A stretch of 64,000 bases of DNA from Xestospongia bergquistia (lineage: Eukaryota; Porifera; Demospongiae; Haplosclerida; Petrosiidae): positions 3,932,301-3,996,300 of the forward strand of contig OZ014423.1 in the NCBI GenBank assembly GCA_963965975.1, read 5' to 3'. Within the stretch, counting starts at the first letter, position 1, and each line of letters opens with the position of its first letter. The notes under the pieces are model-generated. The model was not told the origin of the DNA and ran no database searches. It saw only the letters and a list, made by a program, of their open reading frames with translations. The position numbers and the translations under genes were made by a program. Positions 34,891 through 46,270 of this stretch are shown here, piece by piece.

Positions 34891-37370
34891 TTAACCCTTT
34901 ACCGACCAAGGTTGCAGATTTGCAACTTTTTGGAACATGCACGAAATGATCAAGGTTGCAAATTTGCAACTTTAATACCAAGCGCTGAAGAAGGAATGCA
35001 CTCAGTCCGAAATCCTCATTAATGTCTATGGAACGAAAATAAGATTTATCAATAAAATGACCTTAGTTTTATTAAGAATTGCAATCAACGTCGTCGTAAT
35101 TGAGCGCGATATTTATACGCAAATAATTTCATCAAACAGCTGCCACACCCAGCCATAAATTTAGCTCTCAGCAGTAATTAGCCATGAATTACAGAGCAGA
35201 AGATATTGTTGAAATGATTGAAAACGAATGGGAAATTGGTGGTGAGGTTATTTGTGAGTATAGTGACGATGATTTTGACGTGGAAGAGGAAGAAGAGATT
35301 GTTGTTATATAGTATAATATATAATAGTTATTATTGTATATATAATATGTATAATAATGTGTATGCAGTAACAATATTATTGCATTATAATTAGAAAAAC
35401 AAACTAAACACTAAGTACTTTTCATTCCATTTTCTTTTACACAGAATGGACACCGACGAAAATCTGGAAAGGTAAGATCAAACGAAAGAATTATTATAAC
35501 CATGTCTACTGCTTCTGTTATTATACCAACACTCCAAATAATTCTTTGATGCTTGTCTTTTCTAATTCTATAGTTGTGATGCTATGGAGATTGATGAACC
35601 ATTTGAATTTGAGTCAGGTGAATCCTTTTTGAGTCAACTAAAACTGGCCTTACTACTGACAGGCCTACTACTGTCCTTCCCTGTACTGTTCCTTGTGAAC
35701 CTACAGTTCCCCTCTCTCATACCCTACTTGGTATCTTCCATTTACTTTTCACTCCTGCTCTAATCAATATGATTGCTGAGCAAACTAATGTATACGCTCG
35801 AGAAGTGCTATCAACTGATGCCTACGAGAGATTTGACCAAGTAACACCGCTTGAAATTCAAGCATATTTTGGATTCATGATTCTAATGGGAATCAATCAA
35901 TTACCATGCCTTTATGATTACTGGAAATTAGATCCAACTTACTATAACTCCCCAGTAGCGGACAGGATATCTCTGAGATGATTCTTGGAAATCTCTCGGT
36001 TTCTCCATTTCACGCAGAATGAATCCTATTCAGTTCAGCGAACAGATCCTAGCTATGATCGTCTTTGGAAAATCCGACCGGTGATAACTTCCATATCAGA
36101 GAGGTTTTTGGAGATATATAATCCTCACAGTGCCAGCTCAATTGATGAGGCCATGATCCCCTTCAATTGAAGATCCTCTCTCAAGCAATATCTTCCCAAA
36201 AAACCTACAAAGAGAGGGATAAAAGTCTGGATGAGAGCATATGCTATAAATGGCTATGTTTCTCAATTTCAGGTGTACCTTGGCAAAGTGGGAGGCAGGT
36301 CGGAAACACATATACATGAACGGGTTGTGAAAGATCTAACCAGGAATCATGTTGGCAAACACTATACAGTGTACTGCGATAACTTTTTCACCAGTGTACA
36401 GCTTTCAATGACCTTCTAAAGGACTCGATCTATGCATGCGGCAGCATTCGATGAAATCGAGTAGGCTATCCTGATGAATTTAAGCCTTTTCTTAAGAAGG
36501 GACTACCAGAGAGGGGAGATTACAAGACAATTGAAAAAGAAAATTGCATTTTCTCATTGTGGCAAGACAACAAAACAGTAAGTGTTCTCTCTACCAACTG
36601 CAGAAATGAAGAAGGCACAGTAACCAGAAAACAAAAGGATGGCACAAGAAAAACTTTCACCTGCCCCTTGAATGTTATTGACTACAACAAGTATATGGGA
36701 GGGGTTGATTGCAATGACCAGCTACGACACTACTACTGTGTACGACTGAAAAGCCACAAATTCTACAAATACATCTTTTGGTTTTTATTTGAACTCACTT
36801 TGGCAAATGCCTACATCCTTCACAGGTATGTACCATCAACAGGGCATGTATACCATCAATACGTTGACTTCAGGTCAGAGTTGGCAAAACAGCTAATTGG
36901 GAATTATAACGGTCGAAAAGTTAGAGGTCGCCCTTCCTCTGCCATTCATCCCTCAGTACCAACTCTACACTTCCCAATGAAGGCAGCAAAGCGAAGCAAA
37001 TGCTCTCATTGCTACAGGAAGGGAAAAACAATTGAAGTGGACACAGTGGGAATGCCAAATGTGCAAAAAGAACCTATGCCACACAGGAAAACCAGATAGT
37101 GACTGTTTCCTAGCATTTCACAATTATTAGTATTATGTAGTCTACACACACACACACTCATAGTATCATATCCTCATGCTATTTACGTACTAAATTATGT
37201 TATACACATTTTACTCTACAAATGCACTTCAAAGCGTTTCTTTGTTCTATACAAATACAAGTAATATATGAAACTAACTTTCAATCATAAAGTAGCCCTA
37301 GAATAGAACACAATCAAACGCTGTCAGTAAACAAAGAAATGTAAACGTAGCCCTTGGTCGCGAATTTTGC
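34891..37370 (+). mobile_element. piggyBac-type element with TTAA at its left end
   Basis: The left boundary is TTAACCCTTTACCGACC (TTAA at 34891-34894), the usual piggyBac start. Two copies of a 16-bp palindrome-like word follow (GTTGCAGATTTGCAAC at ~34911 and the perfect GTTGCAAATTTGCAAC at ~34953). The right end is uncertain: CCTTGGTCG near 37352 could be a remnant of the inverted terminus (left end CGACCAAGG reversed), but no clean TTAA partner was found. The body holds the transposase pseudogene below. Confidence 0.6.
35184..37130 (+). pseudogene. piggyBac-type transposase, nearly full length, broken
   Basis: A possible start exon at 35184-35312 encodes an acidic N-terminus (EYSDDDFDVEEEEE); short exons with GT-AG edges follow (35446-35471, then from 35575). 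The DDE_Tnp_1_7 core begins at ~35769 (TNVYAREVLSTDAYERF). All three catalytic Asp contexts are present: SIDEAMIPF (~36150), YCDNFFTS (~36375) and GGVDCNDQL (~36700). The C-terminal Cys-rich finger (KCSHCYRKGK, then WECQMCKKNLC) is split by a frameshift near 37030; in the shifted frame it ends at 37130. Breaks: TGA 35979-35981, TGA 36168-36170, a frameshift near 36410, TGA near 36450 and the late frameshift. Known role: TTAA-specific cut-and-paste. It is better preserved than the 21-23 kb copy, so a younger insertion. Confidence 0.88.
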
Positions 37371-37639
37371 TACCAACTTCCCTTTATGATGACAAGATCT
37401 TGGACAACGTTTCACTATCCTTTTGACTCTTCGTAGAACACAACATGCTAACTTTACTTCGAGCAAAGGCAAAAGCGTTCACATCACTAACCTTACATTT
37501 CTTTCCCTCTACAAACCACAAAAAAATAATTTGGTCACAGTGTGCGTTTGCGCATGCCAAACCAGCTAGTAATAAAGATAAAATATTTAATGATAATTAT
37601 TGCTGTGTCACTCACGAATATCACAATTTTAGCACCTTC
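37371..37639. other. spacer after the piggyBac copy
   Basis: AT-rich, with a chance 66-codon frame and no recognised motif. From about 37560 the sequence AATAAAGATAAAATATTTAA reappears near 38690, so this is the edge of a variant unit of the second array. Confidence 0.5.
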
Positions 37640-38525
37640 ATTTAGTAAAGCTCATTAAATTTAAAGTCAAGCTATATATACTAACACACTTCACTGTATT
37701 TACTTACCCTTGGGCTATAGCGAGTAACATCATTGTCTTGGATTTACTGCAGAGAACACTGTCAAATGATTTGGCTAAATGGAATCTGGTTCCTTTTTCT
37801 ATCTTGCTAAACAGCCCTGTAGAAATAAAGTCATGAATCTTTGGCTGCTAAAACGAAGTAACGATGAACTAAACAAAGGGCTAAAGCTCATTGAATTTAA
37901 AGTCAAGCTATATATACTAATATGCTTGACTGTTTTTACTTGCCCTTGGGCTATAGCAAGGAACATTATTGTCTTGGATTTACTGCAGAGAACACTGTCA
38001 AATGACCTGGCTGAATGAAATCCAGTTCCTTCTTATGTCTTGCTAAACAACCCTGCTAAAATAAAGTCATGACTCCATGTTTGCTAAAACAAAGTAATAC
38101 TGTCTAAGATTTCTAGCACAAAATATTACAACGTGATTACAAATGCACTAAACTAAGGGCTAAAGCTCATTGAATTTAAACTCAAGCTATATATACTAAC
38201 ACACTTCACTGTATTTACTTGCCCTTGGGCTATAGTGAGAAACAATATTGTCTTGGATTTACTGCAGAGAACACCGTCAAATGATTTGGCTGAATGGAAA
38301 CTAGTTCCTTCTTCTGGTTTGGTAAACAGACCTGTAGAAATGAAGTTGTGAATGATTGGTTGCTAAAACAAAGTAATGCTGTCTAGGATTTCTAGTACAA
38401 ACCTTTACAAGCTGATACTGATACCAAACAAGACACAATGGGGGTTAAAAGCCCTGCAGAAATAAAGTCGTACTCATTGGTTGCGAAAACGCTAAGATTT
38501 CTAGTACACATCGTGACAAGCTTAC

Positions 38526-38680
38526 TGATGTTATCTTTAGTCTTATATGAGGCTCCAACTGTATAATATCCTTCAGCAACAGCTGGTACAAGAATTACAT
38601 CTGCTTTTGCTCTTCCAATAATTGAAATGCCTCCTCTACGATCTCAACTGAAATACTAGGTATATCAGAACCCACCTAAT
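38526..38680 (-). pseudogene. unrecognised exon-like coding fragment
   Basis: The minus strand reads, after TTATTATTAG|, GSDIPSISVEIVEEAFQLLE and, one frame over, ADVILVPAVAEGYYTVGASY then KTKDNI before a donor A|GTAAGC. The two frames meet near EEQK, suggesting one indel in a formerly continuous exon. The sequence is unlike the surrounding repeat and strongly protein-like, but I do not recognise the family. It may be a captured host exon. Confidence 0.4.
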
Positions 38681-39051
38681 AATAAAGATAAAATATTTAA
38701 TGATAATTATTGCTGTGTCACTCACAAATATCACACAAATATCACAATTTTAGCAGCTTCATTTAGTAAAGCTCATTGAATTTAAAGTCAAGCTATATAT
38801 ACTAACACATTTCACTGTATTTACTTGCCCTTAGGCTATAGCGAGGAACATTATTGTCTTGGATTTACTGCAGAGAATACTGTCAAATGTTTTGGCTGAA
38901 TGGAATCCAGTTCCTTCTTCTGTCTTGCTAAACAGCCTGTAGAAATAAAGTCGTGACTCATTGGTTGCTACTAAAGAAGTAATGCTTCTAAGATTTCTAG
39001 TACAAACCTTTACAAGCTGATACTGATACCAGAGAAGGCACAATGGGGGTG

Positions 39052-39304
39052 AAAAGACTTTTATACTGGTTATTAAAGTGTATATATTACAGAGACAAGG
39101 AAACGTGACATATGTTTTAAAATGACTTATTACAGGCTTAGTTAAGATAACAAATGCACTAGAACTAAGGACTAAAGCTCATAGTCCTTAGTTCTAGTGC
39201 ATTTGTTATCTTAACTAAGCCTGTAATAAGTCATTTTAAAACATATGTCACGTTTCCTTGTCTCTGTAATATATACACTTTAATAACCAGTATAAAAGTC
39301 TTTT
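39052..39304. repeat. perfect 122-bp inverted repeat with 9-nt loop
   Basis: 39052-39173 and 39183-39304 are exact reverse complements over all 122 bases, with loop 39174-39182 (AAAGCTCAT). The sequence is array material (ATATTACAGAGACAAGGAAA). No other fold-back in the array is this exact. Confidence 0.95.
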
Positions 39305-39358
39305 CATGACTTTCTTTCTACAGGGCTTGCTAAACAGCCCTGTAGAAAGAAAGTCATG
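39305..39358. repeat. perfect 22-bp inverted repeat abutting the previous one
   Basis: 39305-39326 (CATGACTTTCTTTCTACAGG and GC) is the exact reverse complement of 39337-39358, with loop TTGCTAAACA. It begins at the very base where the 122-bp fold-back ends, so one inverted block (39183-39326) pairs with sequence on both sides. Confidence 0.95.
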
Positions 39359-40529
39359 AATCTTTGGTGGCTAAAACGAAGTAAAGATGCACTAAACTAA
39401 AGGCTAAAGCTCATTGAATTTAAAGTCAAGCTATATATACTAACACACTTGACTGTATTTACTTGCTTTTGGGCTATAGCGAGGAACATTATTGCTAAAA
39501 TGAAGTAATGCAGTCTAAGATTTCTAGTATAACCATTACAAACACATTCACATATGATATCGGACAATACTCAAGACTCAATAAAATCTCTACAATATGC
39601 ACATTTTATAATATAAAGTGCATAGATAACTTATGGGACAGGAAGTCTACACATGATAATCATATTCATAAGTATACACAATACAATAACCAACCAATAA
39701 TACAGCACAAGCTGATACTGACACAAACGTAGAGACAGTCAGGGTAAACAGCCCTGCAGAAATAAAGTTGTGACAAAACATTATAAGCTAATACTGATAC
39801 AAAAGTAGACACAATAGGTTCAAAAGGGCTTGTACTAAATAAAAACACTTGACTAACTACTCATATAATGGTAGACATAATGGGGCTAAATAGGCTTGTA
39901 GTGATAAAACAATTGACTAATATTATTCAGACTTCCTACATTGTACTAAATATACTGGTTACTAAAGTTTATATATTAGAGAAAAGGAATAGTCAGATAT
40001 GTTTCCAAATGACTTATCAGATGCACTAAAACTAAGGGCTAAATCTGACTCAATTTCTTTTGTTCTAGCGAGTAACATCATCGTCTAAGATTTATTGCAG
40101 ACAAGACTGTCAAATCACTTGGCTGCATGTAATACAGTTCCTTCTTCTGTCTTGCTCCACAGCTCTGCAGACGTAAAGTCCTGACAGATTGGTTGCTAAA
40201 ATGAAGTAATGCTGTCTAAGATTTTTAGTACAAACCTTTACAAGCTGATACTGATACCAAACCAGACACAATCAGGGTAAAAAGCCTTTTAAAAACACTT
40301 GAATATTATTATTGAGACTTGCTACATTGACTGGCAGTACTTGTTACTACTGTTTTTTCCTTCTGTTCTAGCAAGGAATTTCATTGTCTCGGATTTACTG
40401 CAGAGAACACTGTCAAATGCTTGCCTGTTGGAATCCAGTTCCTTCTTTTGTCTTGTTAAACAGCCCTGCAGAAGTAAAGTCCTGACACATTGATTGCTAA
40501 AATGAAGTAATGCAGTCTATGATTTCTAG

Positions 40530-41162
40530 TACAAACCACTGTACTTTAGATTATTGGTGATAGCTACTTGTAGTAACTTTTCTGCTGCTCTATTATATGC
40601 TATAAATCAGCTAGGAAAGCCAAATCTATCTTTTAAAAAAGAGCAGATCTTTTCTATTGTAGCTATACATAACGGAAAAGATGTCTTCGTGTGGTTACCA
40701 ACTGGTTTTGGAAAGAGTTTGTGTTTCAAAATCCTCCCTTTCATGATGGATTACAAGCTAGGTTATGAACCAACTGCTTGAATTCCTATAGGTCTACAAC
40801 AGATTTCTCTTGAGACACAATTCGAAGTTTGCACTTCATAAAAATATATGAAGAGAGACTATCATATCATGTCCAGAAACAATAACATCAAGTAAAGCAG
40901 TTATTCACGAACCTCAATTATTTCACATTCCAACAGCACTGAACAAATTTGTTGTTCTTTCGGCTTCCACTAAATAAATCTCTGCATTACTGACAAACAC
41001 GTGCTTAAACTCGTGTAGTGAAAAAAACGTCATCAATATAAACCCGACCCATCAATTCGTCATTTAATTTAAAATGTGTCATTATGATGTCAATAATTAT
41101 GTGCATGCGCAAGCAGTAATGACCAGGCTCTTTACTACCGCGAAAGTCTGGGTACGAGGCTA
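40530..41162 (+). mobile_element. Mutator-like relic containing a RecQ-like helicase fragment
   Basis: The right end (GCATGCGCAAGCAGTAATGACCAGG...GGTACGAGGCTA) matches the terminus of the elements at 30306, 32344 and 49298. The stretch ~40890-41100 matches the reverse complement of about 30400-30600 (CCAACAGCACTGAACAAATT). After it comes GTACTAAATAAAAAC, the same flank as the 49298 copy, so it occupies the same site of the array unit. The left terminus is missing. Confidence 0.6.
40551..40781 (+). pseudogene. RecQ-like DEAD-box helicase N-terminal fragment
   Basis: The frame reads LSFKKEQIFSIVAIHNGKDV, then FVWLPTGFGKSLCFKILPF and MMDYKLG before TGA. It carries motif 0 (F-K-x-x-Q), the Walker A motif (PTGFGKSLC) and the following hydrophobic helix of RecQ-type superfamily 2 helicases. 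Motifs Ia to VI (including DEAH) are absent: only about 75 residues remain, and the sequence after the stop is the terminal part of a Mutator-like element. The FVWLPTGFGKS wording is, from memory, common in helicase-like genes multiplied in invertebrate genomes. It is non-functional here. Confidence 0.7.
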
Positions 41163-44100
41163 GTACTAAATAAAAACATTCGACTAATTTTATTGAGACT
41201 TGCTACATTGTACAAAATATATTGGTTACTAAAGTCTTTATATTACAGAGAAAAGGACTAGTGAGATATTATATTTCAAAAAGACTTACAATAGGCTTAG
41301 ATAAGATAACAAATGCACTAAAACTAAGGACTAAAGCTCACTGAATTTAAAAGTCATGCTACATATACTACAGCACATGGAGTACTGCTTCTCTGACTGT
41401 ATTTGTTACTACTATCTTTCCATTTCTAGTACAAACCTTTTCAAGCTGATACTGATACCAAAGCAGACACAATGGGGGTAAAAAGCCTTTTAAAAACACT
41501 TGATTAATATTATTCAGACTTCCTACATTGTACTAAATATACTGGTTATAGGTGAGATATTACATTATAAAATGACATATTACAGGTTTAGTTAAGATAA
41601 CAAATGCACTAAAACTAAGGGCTAAATCTCATTGAATTTAAAGTCAAGCTAAATATACTAATGCACAATGGGACAATGACACAATGGGAGTAAAAAGCCT
41701 TTCAAAAACACTTTACTAATATTATTCAGATTTCGTACATTGCACTAAATATACTGGTTACTAAAGTATATATTAGAGAGAAAGAAACAGTCAGATATGT
41801 TTTCAAATGACAGGCTTAGTTTTGTGTGTCTGACTGAATTTGAAACTCAAGCTACATATACTAACTCACATGGAGTACTGCTTACATGAAACGTATTTGT
41901 TACTACTGTCTTTCCCTTTCGTTGTAGCGTTTACTACACAGGAGACAGTCAAATGACTTGGCTGCATGGAATCCAGTTCCTTCTTCTGTCTTGCTAAACA
42001 GCCCTGCAGAAGTAATGTCCTGACCCATTTGCTACTAAAGAAGTAATGCTGTCTAAGATTTCTAGTACAAACCTTTACAATCTGATACTGATACCAAAGA
42101 AGACACAATGGGGGTAAAAAGCCTTTTATACTGGTTATTAAAGTGTATATATTACAGAGACAAGGAAACGTGACATATGTTTTAAAATGACTTATTACAG
42201 GCTTAGTTAAGATAACAAATGCACTAAAACTAAGGACTAAAGCTCATTGAATTTAGAGTCAAGCTAGATATACTAACACAAATGAAGTATTGATACACTG
42301 ACTGTATTTATTTCCTAATGGGCTGTAGCGAGGAACATTAGTGTCTCGAATTTACTGCAGAGAACACTGTCAAATGATTTGGCTGGATGGAATCTGGTTC
42401 CTTCTTCTATCTTGCTAAACAGCCCTGTAGAAAGAAAGTCATGAATCTTTGGTTGCTAAAACGAAGTAACGATGCGCTGAACTAAGGGCTAAAGCTCATT
42501 GAATTTGAATTTAAAGTCAAGCTAAATATACTAACAGACTTGACTGTATTTACTTGCCCTTGGGCTATAGCAAGGAACATTATTGTCTTGGATTTACTGC
42601 AGAGAACACTGTAAAATGACCTGGCTGAATGGAATCCAGTTCCTTCTTCTGTCTTGCTAAACAACCCTGCAGAAATAAAGTCATGACTCCATGGTTTGTA
42701 AAATGAAGTAATACTGTCTAAGATTTCTGCCACAAAATATTACAACGGAATACTACAAATGCACTAAACAAAGGGCTAAAGCTCATTGAATTTAAACTCA
42801 AGCTATATATACTAACACACTTGAATGTATTTACTTGCCCATGGGCTATAGCGAGGGACATTATTGTCTTGGATTTACTGCAGAGAACACTGTCAAATGA
42901 TTTGGCTGAATGCATCTGGTTCCTTCTTCTGTCTTGCTAAACAGCCCTGTAGAAATAAAACAGTGAATGATTGGGTGCCAAAATGAAGTTATGCTGTCTA
43001 ACATTTCTAGTACAAACCATTGCAAGCTGATACTACAAATCCACTAAACTTAGGGCTAAAATTCATTGAATTTAAACTCAAGCTATATATACTAACACTC
43101 TTCACTGTATTTACTTGCCCTTGCGTTATAGCGAGGAACATTATTGTCTTGGATTTACTGCAGAGAAGACTGTCAAATGATTTGGCTGAATGGAATCTGG
43201 TTCCTTCTTCTATCTTGCTAAACAGCCCTGTAGAAATAAAGTCATGAATCTTTAGTTGCTAAAACGAAGTAACGATGCACTAAACTAAGGGCTAAAGCTC
43301 ATTTATTTAAAGTCAAGCTATATATACTAATACACTTCACTGTATTTACTTCCCCTTAGGCTATAGCGAGAAACATTATTGTCTTGGATTTACTGCAGAG
43401 AACACAATCAAATGTTTTGGCTGAATGGAATCCAGTTCCTTCTTCTGTCTTGCTAAACAGCCCTGTAGAAACAAAGTCCTGACTCATTGGTTGCTACTGA
43501 AGAAGTAATGCTGTATAAGATTTCTAGTACAAACCTTTACAAGCTGATACTGTTACGAAAGAAGACACAATGGGGGTAAAAACCCTTTTATACTGGTTAT
43601 TAAAGTGTATATATTACAGAGACAAGGAAACGTGACATATGTTTTAAAATGACTTATTACAGGCTTAGTTAAGATAACAAATGCACTAAACTAAGGGCTA
43701 AAGCTCATTGAATTTAAAGTCAAGCTAGATATACTAACACAAATGAAGTATTGATACACTGACTGTATTTATTTGCCCATGGGCTGTAGCGAGGAACATT
43801 AGTGTCTTGGATTTACTGCAGAGAACACTGTCAAATGACTTGGCTGAATGGAATCCTGTTCCTTCTTCTGTCTTGCTAAACAACCCTGCAGAAATAAAGT
43901 CATGACTCATTGCTTGCTAAAACTAAGTAATGAGTCATGACGTGATACTAGAAATGCACTAAACTAAGGGCTAAAGCTCATTGAATTTAAACTCAAGCTA
44001 TATACACTAACACACTTGACTGCATTTACTTGCCCATGGGCTATAGCGAGGAACATTATTGTCTTGGATTTACTGCAGAGAAGAATGGCAAATGATTTGG

Positions 44101-45358
44101 CTGAATGGAATCTAGTTCCTTTTAAAAACACTTGACTAGTATTATTCAGACTTGCTACATTGTACTAAATATACCGGTTATTAAAGTGTATATATTACAG
44201 AGACAAGAAAAGGTGACATATTGTTTTAAAATGACTTATTACAGGCTTAGTTAAGATAACAACTGCACTAAAACAAAGGGCTAAAGCTCATTGAATTTAA
44301 AGTCAAGGTAGATATACTAACACAAATGAAGTATTGATACACTGACTATATTTATTTGCCCACGGGCTGTAGCAAGGAACATTAGTGTCTCGGATTTACT
44401 GCAGAGAACACTGTCAAATGACTTGGTTGAATGGAATCCAGTTCTTTCTTCTGTCTTGCTAAACAACCCTGCAGAAATAAAGTTATGACTCATTGGTTGC
44501 TAAAACGAAGTAATACTGTCTAAGATTTTTAGCACAAACTATTACAACGTGATACTACAAATGCAATAAACTAAGAGCTAAAGCTCATTGAATTTAAAGT
44601 CAATCTACATATACCAACACACTTGACTGTATTTACTTGACCTTGGGCTAGAGCAAGGAACATTGTCTTGGATTTATTGCAGAGAACACTGTCAAATGAT
44701 TTGGCTGAATGGAATCTGGTTTCTTCTATCGTGCTAAACAGCCCTGTAGAAATAAAGTTATGAATCTTTGGTTGCTAAAACGAAGTAACGATGCACTAAA
44801 CTAAGGGCTAAAGCTCATTTATTTAAAGTCAAGCTATATATACTAATACACTTTACAGTATTTACTTGCCCTTAGGCTATAGTGAAAAACATTATTGTCT
44901 TGGATTTACTGCAGACAAACACCGTCAAATGTTTTGGCTGAATGGAATCCAATTTTTTCTTCTGTCTTGCTAAACAACCCTGCAGAAATAAAGTCATGAC
45001 TCATTGGTTGCTAAAACTAAGTAATACTGTCTAAGATTTCTAGCACAAACTATTACAACGTGATACTACAAATGCAATAAACTAAAGGCTAAAGCTCATT
45101 AAATTTAAACTCAAGCTATATATACTAACACACTTGACTGTATTTACTTGCCCTTGGGCTATAGCGAGGAACATTATTGTCTTGGATTTACTACAGAGAA
45201 CACTGTCAAATGATTTGGCTGAATGGAATCTGGTTCCTTCTTCTATCTTGCTAAAAGCCCTGTAGAAATAAAGTTATGAATCTTTGGTTGATAAAACAAA
45301 GTAATGCTGTCTAAGATTTCTAGTACAAACCTTTACAAGCTGATACTGATACAAAGGC

Positions 45359-45487
45359 AGCTTTCGCAATAGAAAAGAGCCTGGTAACTACTGTTTGCGT
45401 GTCAATGTGATGTCAATAATTACGCGAAAGCACAAGCAGTAATGACCAGGGTTTCTTTTCTATCTCAAAAGTCTGGGTACGAGGCTA
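45359..45487 (+). mobile_element. short Mutator-like derivative, copy at 45.4 kb
   Basis: AGCTTTCGCAATAGAAAAGA ... GCAAGCAGTAATGACCAGGG ... GGGTACGAGGCTA: nearly the same as 49298-49440 but with the first ~15 bp of the left terminus lost. It has the same right-hand array context (AAATAAATAAAAACACTCG). Confidence 0.75.
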
Positions 45488-46085
45488 AATAAATAAAAAC
45501 ACTCGTCCAATTTTATTTACCCTTAGGCTGTAGTGAGGAACATCATTGTCTCGGATTTACTGCAGAGAACACTGTCAAATAATTTGGTTGAATGAAATCC
45601 AGTTCCTTCTTCTGTCTTGCTAAATAAAGTCATGATTCATTGCTTGCTAAAACGAAGTAATGCTGTCTAGCGCAAACTAATACAAGTTGATACTACAAAA
45701 GCACTAAACTAAGGGCTAAAGCTCATTGAATTTTTAAGTCAAGGTAGATAAGGCTAAAGCTCATTGAATTTAAAGTCAAGGTAGATAGGGCTAAAGCTCA
45801 TTGCTGATACTGATACAAAAGTAGACACAATAGTTTAAACTCAAGCTAGGTATACTAACGCACATGAAGTATTGACACTTGACTGTATTTATTTACCCTT
45901 GGGCTGTACCGAGGAACATTATTGTCTCGGATTTATTGCAGAGAACACTGTCAAATGATTTGGCTGGATTAAATCCAGTTCCTTCTTCTGTCTTGCTAAA
46001 TAAAGTCATGATTCATTGCTTGCTAAAAGGAAGTAATGCTGTCTAGCACAAACTATTACAAGCTGATACTACAAAAGCACTAAAC

Positions 46086-46270
46086 TAAGGGCTAAAGCTC
46101 ATTGAATTTAAAGTCAAGGTAGATAAGACTAAAGCTTATTGAATTTAAAGTCAAGGTAGATAGGGCTAAAGCTCATTGAATTTAAAGTCAAGGTAGATAG
46201 GGCTAAAGCTCGTTGAATTTAAAGTCAAGGTAGATAGGGCTAAAGCTCATTGAATTTAAAGTGAAGGTAA
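46086..46270 (+). repeat. 37-bp tandem repeat, about five copies
   Basis: Units of GGGCTAAAGCTCATTGAATT followed by TAAAGTCAAGGTAGATA recur five times. They are local expansions of a segment normally present once per array unit. A matching five-copy tract is at 51061-51245. Confidence 0.9.

Noticed and set aside
35189..35374. Minus-strand Ser/Tyr-rich frame
   Set aside because: It is the complement of the acidic N-terminus and AT-rich intron of the piggyBac transposase.
37300..37400. Definite piggyBac right terminus
   Set aside because: CCTTGGTCG is suggestive but no TTAA with a matching inverted end could be aligned, so the right boundary is given as uncertain.
40551..40781. Functional host RecQ/BLM helicase
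   Set aside because: Only the Walker A region is present, followed by a stop and transposon terminus; no further helicase motifs.
42482..43247. Minus- and plus-strand frames recurring through the second array as separate genes
   Set aside because: The same peptides repeat in every unit in shifted frames; they are listed as the array, not as individual genes.
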